38,252 nucleotides of DNA, from NCBI GenBank assembly GCA_905372235.1, contig CAJPOF010000016.1, forward strand, positions 1-38,252, given 5' to 3'. Numbering within the stretch: position 1 is the stretch's first letter; each line of letters opens with the position of its first letter. The position numbers and the translations under genes are program-made. The notes under the pieces are model-generated. The model ran no database searches, was not told where the DNA came from, and saw only the letters and a list, made by a program, of their open reading frames with translations. Origin of the DNA: an uncultured Treponema sp. GTDB taxonomy: Bacteria; Spirochaetota; Spirochaetia; Treponematales; Treponemataceae. Below, one piece after another: positions 32,520 to 38,252 of this stretch.

Positions 32520-33260
32520 ATGACAAAAGAACAGGTTGCGTCAATGATTGACCATACCTTGCTTAGTCCAACGGCAGGTACAAGGAAAATCACAAATCTT
32601 TGCACGGAAGCTAAAAAATACGGTTTTGCTTCCGTCTGCGTGAATCCCGTGAATGTTACCATCGCAGCTAGTGAGCTTGCGGGAAGCAAAGTGAAAGTCT
32701 GCACTGTGGTGGGTTTCCCTTTGGGCGCAAGTTCCACAAAGGTAAAGGCGTTTGAGGCTTCCACGGCGGTAATGGAAGGTGCGGACGAGATTGATATGGT
32801 AATCGATGTGGCTGCCGCTTTGGACGGAAGGCTTTCGAACGTCCAGTCCGACATACTTGAGGTGGTGGAATCTTCTAAAAAAGCGGGAAAGGAACTTGGA
32901 AAAAACATATTGGTAAAAGTAATTCTTGAGACCTGCTTTCTTGATGACAAGACAATTTCTGATTGCTGCAAGTGCGCCGTAAAAGCGGGAGCCGATTTTG
33001 TTAAGACGTCAACGGGTTTTGCGACCCCTAAAGCCCCGTCGGGAAATCTTCTTCCGAACGGAGCGTCAACCTACCATGTTGAACTTATGAGAAAGACGGT
33101 GGGTTCTGATTGCGGAGTGAAGGCTTCCGGAGGAATACGTAACTCAAGGGCGGCGGCTGATCTTATCATGGCAGGAGCCAGCAGAATCGGTGCGTCAAGC
33201 GGAATTCAGATTCTTGAAAACTGGGACGAAAGCACGGAACTTCCCGTCTGGGAGCGATAA
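32520..33260 (+). CDS. deoC: Deoxyribose-phosphate aldolase
   Basis: DeoC cleaves 2-deoxyribose 5-phosphate to glyceraldehyde 3-phosphate and acetaldehyde in deoxynucleoside breakdown. The 246-residue TIM-barrel protein has MIDHTLLSP, CVNPVNV, CTVVGFPLGA, ADEIDMVIDV (Asp92), the Schiff-base lysine in DFVKTSTGF (Lys162) and GVKASGGIR (Lys201), so the catalytic set is complete. AGAGGAG lies just before ATG 32520 and overlaps the end of the PEGA-like gene. Its stop directly abuts the end of the convergent metallo-hydrolase gene, with no spacer. Confidence 0.97.
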   Translation: MTKEQVASMIDHTLLSPTAGTRKITNLCTEAKKYGFASVCVNPVNVTIAASELAGSKVKVCTVVGFPLGASSTKVKAFEASTAVMEGADEIDMVIDVAAALDGRLSNVQSDILEVVESSKKAGKELGKNILVKVILETCFLDDKTISDCCKCAVKAGADFVKTSTGFATPKAPSGNLLPNGASTYHVELMRKTVGSDCGVKASGGIRNSRAAADLIMAGASRIGASSGIQILENWDESTELPVWER

Positions 33261-34195
33261 TCACCTTTTTGTCCAGTAGAAAAAGCCGTCTTTCACTTTT
33301 GTTCCGATTTTTTTCTGTTCATATAGTTCCGAAAGAAGGCTTTTTACTGTCGAATGTACGAGAGAAAAGTTCACGGATCTTGAGTGTATCTTGAACTTTA
33401 TTATCGTCTTTGCGACCAGGGCTTCCGTTGTAAGATTTTTTTTGTCCAATGCGTAGTTTATGTAGGCGATGAGTTTTTCAAGCGTCCTGATGTTTCCGGT
33501 GATTGTTTCTTTTACTTCGTCCTTTGTTCCGGGAACAAGACCGTGCGATTGGACAAAAAAGTCTGCATCCATGTCCAAAAGTTTTTTCATGGTGAAAAGA
33601 GAAGTAAGCGGCTCTTCCTGAAATGAAATTTTCGCTTTGAAAAGTTCGTCCAGCCCAAGATACGAGTCTCCTGTGAAAAAAACGCTTTTTTTGTCTCTGC
33701 TTTTGTAAAGAATTCCAAGTTGTTCTGCGGAATGACCCGAAAGGTCTACGAAAGAGATTTCCGAATCGTCCTCCAGCGTTATTTTATCGTCTTTGTTTAT
33801 TATTCTTGTAGGCTTGAAATTCTCTTTTAGGGAATACCACATTTTGAGTTCCGGGATTGCCTTTCCTCCCCATATGTGGTTTACGTTCGAGAAAGTGTCA
33901 TCTGTTATTTTTGTCTCTTTTTTGAAATCCACACCTCGGCTGAATGCGTCGCCTGTAAAAATGCGTTTCCGCCTACGTGGTCGGAATGTCCATGAGTGTT
34001 TATGACGGCTCTTATCGAAAATCCATCAGGAAATATCACGAAAAGTTCTTTAAGGATTTCTTCCGCATAATGTCGGTCCGTGCCTGTGTCAATCAGGTAG
34101 ATGTAGTTTTTCTTTCCCGACGGCGCGTTTATCACGCCCACGTTCGTAAATCCCGGAATGAAATACACGTTTTCAAACAGTTTTCGATGTGCCAT
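33261..34195 (-). CDS. Metallo-beta-lactamase-fold hydrolase encoded in two frames
   Basis: Read from ATG 34195 (GGAGG 6 nt upstream), frame one gives 98 residues, including the metal motif THGHSDH (His68, His70, Asp72, His73) and the strand AEVWIS, then stops at 33905-33907. The -1 frame from about 33923 continues to 33261 with SGHSAEQLG, FFTGDS and QSHG, the remaining metal ligands. Joined at the A-run, the product is about 310 residues, with a helical C-terminal region typical of MBL hydrolases that carry a winged-helix-like tail. Either the gene has lost one A (broken gene or sequencing error) or ribosomes shift at A AAA AAG. The substrate is unknown. Confidence 0.8.
33917..33923 (-). other. 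Slippery heptamer A AAA AAG at the frame junction
   Basis: On the minus strand the sequence is A AAA AAG with the zero-frame codons TCA AAA AAG (codons 91-93), the exact phase needed for -1 slippage. GAGG (33937-33934) lies 10 nt upstream, about where the SD-like stimulator sits in E. coli dnaX. I see no close downstream stem-loop. Confidence 0.6.
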
Positions 34196-34210
34196 GTTCG
34201 CCTCCAAAAT

Positions 34211-34246
34211 AAAAAAGGCGGTCCTGAAAATCAAGACCTGCCTTTC
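34211..34246 (-). terminator. Rho-independent terminator of the GreA-fusion gene
   Basis: On the minus strand AAAGGC-A-GGTC pairs with GGACC-GCCTTT around a loop of about 10 nt, and T-rich sequence follows. It ends 16 bp before the metallo-hydrolase start codon. Confidence 0.8.
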
Positions 34247-34270
34247 CGTATTTTTGAAATTTCAAGGAAA

Positions 34271-37081
34271 CTAGATTTTAGCCGCCTTGATTTCTTTTAC
34301 CGTGTAGTCGTAGTTGTATTCGTTTATCTGGAACTTTATGCTGTCGCCGACCTTGTGGTCCATGATTGCATTTCCGAACGGAGCCATGTACGAGATGATC
34401 TTGTTTCCCGGATCAGATTCCCATGGTCCAAGGAGTGTGTATTCCTCGTCTTTTTTGCTGTAGTTGTTGTGCAATGTAACGACGGTCGCAAACGACACAA
34501 TGGCGGTGGTTATCGTAGTAGGATCGAAGACAATCGCCCTGTTCAGTTCCGATTGTATCTTTGTGGCTTTTTGGTTCAGTTCCTGCTGGTATTCCTTTGC
34601 CGCCTTGTAGTCCTGGTTTTCCTTGAGGTCGCCCTTGTCCCTTGCGTCCGCGATTGCCTTTGCGTTCTCCGGAATTTCCACTTTCTGAATCCGTTCCAGT
34701 TCGTCCTGCTTTTCCTTGAGTTTTTTTGCCGTTACATACATTCCCTTCGGAGTGCTGGATTTTTCTTCGGAAACATGGAATTTGAACTCCGGATATTTTT
34801 CAAGGATTTTGTTTCTAAGCTGTTGCTTGTAAGAAGGGTCAAGGTCGGTAAGGTCGTCCACGAGCGTGTACATCCTTTTTATCGACTCTTCGTTGTTGGA
34901 AAGCATATAGGATAGAAGAGCCTCGTCCTTTCCGAACAGGAGCTGCGTCGCGTTCTTGTTGACTTTCTTGTTTTCCGTCGTGTTAACGTGGTTCGATATT
35001 TCCCTGAACGTAAGTTCGACAAGCTGGATAAGCGTGATGAGCTGCTTTTCGTAGGTTACTGCAACCGCCTTATACCAGTCTTTCTGTTGACATTCCTTGA
35101 AGAAGTACAGGACTGCGTTCCTGTAGTCCTTGGAGTTTTCATAACAGGTCGTGACAAGTTTTTGGATTTTTTCGACTTGCCCTGCGTTTATGAGGGTTTC
35201 AAGCATCTCTCCGCTAAGAACTGTCGGGAAAAGCTTTATGTATTCGTCTGTCCAGTTTGGAAGCATCTTCACGCTTGTAAGGAAATCCTTTCTAAGCGAG
35301 GTGTTCTTTGTGTCCTTGAGCATAAGATACATTTCGCGAGGATCCTGGATTTTTTCGTAAATCTGCTGGAAAGTCCATTTTACCGGGAACGAAAGCTGCT
35401 TGTTCGTCGATGTTATTCTAAGAACCACAAGGTAACTTGCGACAAACTGCTCTGTGATTTTTACAGGCTGTTCCGAGTTTTCAAGCGCCTTCACGAATCC
35501 TGCAAAATAGTTGAACATATCGGCGAACATCTCGCTTGACTTGTCGGTCTCGTCGGAATCCACGAATCTCATGAGCGTGTCTATTCTTGCGAAGAACTGC
35601 TTTTGCGCCTTGAATTCGTTTGCAAGTTTTTCTTCCTTGCTGATTTCGTGGTCGCGCACCGTATAAAGGCTTATGTCGTTCGGGTTCACGCCGAATTTTG
35701 CGTTCGTCTCAAGGATATGCTTTGCAGCGGTGTTCCATGCCGTCCATTCGCTTGCGCTAAGAACTGAAGGAACGAGTTCCGCCTTTATTTTCTTGAAGTC
35801 GCAGTTGTTATTGAAACTCTTTATTATCGTCTCAAGCGTCCATTCTTTGTCGTTCTTTACTTTCTCTTTAAGCGGAATCCGTTTGGGTTTTCCTGTGGAT
35901 TCGTCGATTATAGCTTTTCCTTCGTCGTCGGTGAGTTCCACAAAGTTTTTTGCCTTTATGACCCAAATGTGCTTGTCCGAAAGTGGGGTCAGCGCGGAAA
36001 TTGCCATCTTTAGCGACATCGAGTTCAGCACCTTCACCTTCTTTCCGGGCTCTTTTTTTGAGTCCGCTGTCTTTCCGAACCATATGGAAAGCTGGTCGGA
36101 ATCGACTTTCTTTATGATTCCGACGCCCCACGCCTTGTGGAAGACGTAGTGTCCGACATCGAACGCTATGTGTTTTTCAAAATCTCCTATCGCCTCGAAG
36201 ACATTCCTGTAGGACTGCTCAAGATTCGAAGAGCGTATGTATTCTTCAAGATGGCTGTGATTTTTGTAAAGCCCACGGTAACATTCGGTTATGTCTTTTC
36301 TTGCCCATGTGTCCTTCTGGTCGAGCGTAAGAAGTTCTTTCAGAAGGTCGATGGCTATTCGCCAGTCTTTTTTGTCCTTGTAGTAGTTGTAGAGTTCCTG
36401 AAGTAGAATGGCTGTTTTGTCGTCGCCGAGAGTTTTTGCCACCTTACGCTTTACAAGCTGGAAAAAGTCGATTTCTTCGGGAATCAGTTTCACAAGCTTT
36501 GACCACAGTTCCTTTGTCGCGGTCATATTCCCGTTGTTCACGTACCTAAGGATTGCCTTTTTGTAGTATTCCTTTTTTTTCTCGTCGTCCCCGATCACTT
36601 CAAAGTGCACCGCAAGGTCTTTTGCGATGTCCGCCTCGTCGAAGTCGAGTTTCACAAGCTGAACGCATAGAGCCCAAGCCCTGTCGTCGTTCTGTGCTCT
36701 GTAATAGTCTATCAGAGTCCTTAGAGCGAACCTGTTGTTCGCGTCCTGCTCGATTATGCTTGTACAGAGATATTCGACCACGGATTCCTTGTGGTTTTTC
36801 TGAAAGATATCCACAAGGGAAACGATGTTCGAGTTGTCAAGGGCATCCTGATGCAGTGAAAGCATGCCCGAAATGTATAGAGCGATTATACTGTCCTTCT
36901 GGTGGGAAAGATGTTCGTCGCAGATTTCCTGTAGTTCTTTGACGCAGTTTTCGTTCCGTGCTTTTTCGACGATGGCCGCAAGCTCGATCAACTTGTCCTT
37001 TGAATAATTGCTTATGGATGCCCGGGTCCAAGTCTCTTCCCTAAGCATGTCCTGAACGGATTTGATTAATTCTTCAGCCAT
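34271..37081 (-). CDS. greA: GreA transcript-cleavage factor fused to a long helical region
   Basis: The 936-residue protein ends in a complete GreA (about 776-936). Its coiled-coil hairpin has the tip motif ARDKGDLKENQDY, with the acidic pair Asp818 and Glu821 (Asp41 and Glu44 in E. coli) that drives RNA cleavage in backtracked RNA polymerase, followed by the FKBP-like domain. The N-terminal 775 residues are mainly helical, TPR- or HEAT-like repeats, with a small beta segment around 315-345 (FDVGHYVFHKAWGVGIIKKV) that recalls Tudor-like RNA-polymerase-binding modules. GreA is normally about 158 residues; I know this giant form from Treponema and Borrelia. AGGAG precedes ATG 37081. It follows the TPR gene by 73 bp. 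Confidence 0.93.
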   Translation of the reverse strand: MAEELIKSVQDMLREETWTRASISNYSKDKLIELAAIVEKARNENCVKELQEICDEHLSHQKDSIIALYISGMLSLHQDALDNSNIVSLVDIFQKNHKESVVEYLCTSIIEQDANNRFALRTLIDYYRAQNDDRAWALCVQLVKLDFDEADIAKDLAVHFEVIGDDEKKKEYYKKAILRYVNNGNMTATKELWSKLVKLIPEEIDFFQLVKRKVAKTLGDDKTAILLQELYNYYKDKKDWRIAIDLLKELLTLDQKDTWARKDITECYRGLYKNHSHLEEYIRSSNLEQSYRNVFEAIGDFEKHIAFDVGHYVFHKAWGVGIIKKVDSDQLSIWFGKTADSKKEPGKKVKVLNSMSLKMAISALTPLSDKHIWVIKAKNFVELTDDEGKAIIDESTGKPKRIPLKEKVKNDKEWTLETIIKSFNNNCDFKKIKAELVPSVLSASEWTAWNTAAKHILETNAKFGVNPNDISLYTVRDHEISKEEKLANEFKAQKQFFARIDTLMRFVDSDETDKSSEMFADMFNYFAGFVKALENSEQPVKITEQFVASYLVVLRITSTNKQLSFPVKWTFQQIYEKIQDPREMYLMLKDTKNTSLRKDFLTSVKMLPNWTDEYIKLFPTVLSGEMLETLINAGQVEKIQKLVTTCYENSKDYRNAVLYFFKECQQKDWYKAVAVTYEKQLITLIQLVELTFREISNHVNTTENKKVNKNATQLLFGKDEALLSYMLSNNEESIKRMYTLVDDLTDLDPSYKQQLRNKILEKYPEFKFHVSEEKSSTPKGMYVTAKKLKEKQDELERIQKVEIPENAKAIADARDKGDLKENQDYKAAKEYQQELNQKATKIQSELNRAIVFDPTTITTAIVSFATVVTLHNNYSKKDEEYTLLGPWESDPGNKIISYMAPFGNAIMDHKVGDSIKFQINEYNYDYTVKEIKAAKI

Positions 37082-37154
37082 AAAAAAACTCCTAGTCTAA
37101 AATTCTTACTAACTCTTGAAATACTCTGCCAAAATCAGTTTTACGTAAAATCTA

Positions 37155-38084
37155 CTATTTCACGTAAAGATTATAGATAGATGTATCTAACACTTTAATT
37201 TTAAGTAATATCTCATTGATAAGCTTCTCATCAGAAACAGCCTGACAGTAGTCAACAAGCCAAAAATATAGATTCAAAAGACGCGGCGTATGAAAAGGTG
37301 TTACCCTCGATGGATCTTTGTGTTCGTTTTCCAACGAAAAGATTTCCTGCTTCAGCCGGCTAACCTCTCTGGATTTCATGGAACGCTTTACGTTGAACAC
37401 CCCCCAAATGACTCCGTACACAGGAATCCAAACTTTAAGCATATCGCCCGACAGCCCTTTTTCCGCCGTTTTTTCCACAAGCCTTTTTATAAGTTGGGAA
37501 TCAAGAAAATCTATGTCTATCTTCTTGAAATCTATGTAGAACGCCTCCCTGAACAGAACCTTCGATGCCTTGTCGTCTCCGCAAAGCGCATAGCAGTCCG
37601 CAAGATCCGCTATGACATCCGCCTGTCCCGTCCGCAACTGGTTCGCCTCTGACAGAGCCGTTTTTGCGTTGTCGAATTCTCCCAGTTTTTTGTAGCATAG
37701 ACCGACTTTCCTGAGGACTTCCGCTCTTTGCATGGGATCCGATTCGTCCAAAAGCCTTGAAAAATTTCGCAGAGCCAAAGAGAACACGCCCCTGCATACC
37801 GCATACATTGCAGGCTCATAGCGGTCCTCCTGTCCACTGAATGCCGTAAGAAAATTTTTCCATTCCGCAAGGATGGTCTCACCTCGCTCGAACGGACCTG
37901 AATCATCAGGAAGGCTTAGGATTATGTCCTGCCAAAAAATGCAGCACTTTCCGGTAAAGAAAATCTCCCTGCTGTCAAGTCCGTAAACAAAACTGTTGTC
38001 CAGAACTTTTTTAGCCTGAATGGGGTTTCCTGACTCAAGATAGGAAAGAGCTTCTTTTAGTCCGGTTTCTGCCAGTTTTTCCAT
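37155..38084 (-). CDS. TPR-repeat protein of unknown function
   Basis: This is a 309-residue soluble helical protein with no signal peptide. Recognisable TPR units lie around residues 115-190 (RAEVLRKVGLCYKKLGEFDNAKTAL, then DVIADLADCYALCGDDKASKVLFREAF, quoted only in outline: A-Y-LG pattern). It is the first gene of a minus-strand pair with the GreA fusion, whose N-terminus is also helical-repeat, so the two products may interact; that is inference. ATG 38084 has only a weak GAG site. A second promoter-like pair (TTGACT 38125-38120, TATATT 38101-38096) sits very close to the start. Confidence 0.82.
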   Translation of the reverse strand: MEKLAETGLKEALSYLESGNPIQAKKVLDNSFVYGLDSREIFFTGKCCIFWQDIILSLPDDSGPFERGETILAEWKNFLTAFSGQEDRYEPAMYAVCRGVFSLALRNFSRLLDESDPMQRAEVLRKVGLCYKKLGEFDNAKTALSEANQLRTGQADVIADLADCYALCGDDKASKVLFREAFYIDFKKIDIDFLDSQLIKRLVEKTAEKGLSGDMLKVWIPVYGVIWGVFNVKRSMKSREVSRLKQEIFSLENEHKDPSRVTPFHTPRLLNLYFWLVDYCQAVSDEKLINEILLKIKVLDTSIYNLYVK

Positions 38085-38160
38085 ACAGTGGTCTCAATAT
38101 ATACCAAAACGGACATTTTAGTCAATGGATTTTCAAAATTTGGTAAAATACGGGGCAAAG

Positions 38161-38189
38161 TTTATACTCGCTTTATATCAATCTGTCAA
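38161..38189 (-). promoter_or_regulatory. Promoter of the TPR / GreA-fusion operon
   Basis: On the minus strand a perfect TTGACA (38189-38184) and TATAAA (38166-38161) are 17 bp apart. The predicted start is near 38155, giving a leader of about 70 nt. The rest of 38190-38252 is AT-rich, without a visible gene. Confidence 0.75.
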
Positions 38190-38252
38190 CACTTTTTGAA
38201 GCCATTGTCAATATAAAAAAATGTAATAGGTTTACGCAAAAAAAATATATTA

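Noticed and set aside
33977..34915. A 312-codon plus-strand open frame opposite the GreA fusion.
   Set aside because: It is antisense to conserved GreA sequence and crosses the terminator; no family motif.

Overview
The window looks like a chromosomal segment of a saccharolytic, host-associated Treponema (Spirochaetota). Evidence: moderate-to-low GC; the gene run rpsT, HU, lnt, bactofilin, rho, rpmE, an order I recall from treponemes; the very large GreA fused to a long helical N-terminal region, a form I know from Treponema and Borrelia; and many lipoproteins with relaxed spirochaete-type lipoboxes. Everything was read by eye; family names rest on motifs, not database searches.

Layout. 1-63 is an 8-bp tandem repeat. 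118-4273 holds three envelope proteins: a WD40-like protein joined to a possible beta-barrel, and two lipoproteins. 4274-4710 holds a terminator and an unusual repeat/inverted-repeat array. 4711-10437 encodes a 1908-residue lipoprotein with two GH13 catalytic domains (pullulanase-like and alpha-amylase-like), which would tether starch digestion to the cell envelope. 10537-15539 is the housekeeping block rpsT / HU-lnt / bactofilin / rho / rpmE. 15681-17163 on the minus strand is rlmK plus a hypothetical gene, followed by tRNA-Pro(UGG). 17422-18674 is repeat-bearing, AT-rich DNA around a small membrane methyltransferase gene. 18712-25010 is valS, then an overlapping set: HD-domain hydrolase, nadE and rlmJ. 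tyrS follows behind a leader with three hairpins. A minus-strand pair (PBP1A, ParB-like protein) converges on tyrS. 29753-29915 is a candidate structured RNA on the minus strand. 30161-33260 encodes a small membrane protein, a LysM/M23 envelope peptidase, a PEGA-like exported protein and deoC. 33261-38084 on the minus strand has a TPR protein, the GreA fusion and a metallo-beta-lactamase-fold gene that lies in two frames.

Themes. Several promoters are near-consensus sigma-70 type with 17-bp spacing. In three of them (bactofilin, valS, PBP1A) the predicted transcription start falls on or within a few bases of the start codon and no Shine-Dalgarno is visible, which suggests leaderless transcripts.

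The observations most worth following are: the two-frame metallo-hydrolase, whose junction is exactly an A AAA AAG heptamer in the correct phase; a NadE whose glutaminase catalytic cysteine is glycine; the minus-strand RNA with a CU-rich loop and two competing hairpins upstream of PBP1A; the three-hairpin tyrS leader, which is not a T-box; and a ParB N-domain protein with a basic amphipathic tail, encoded beside a cell-wall synthase.
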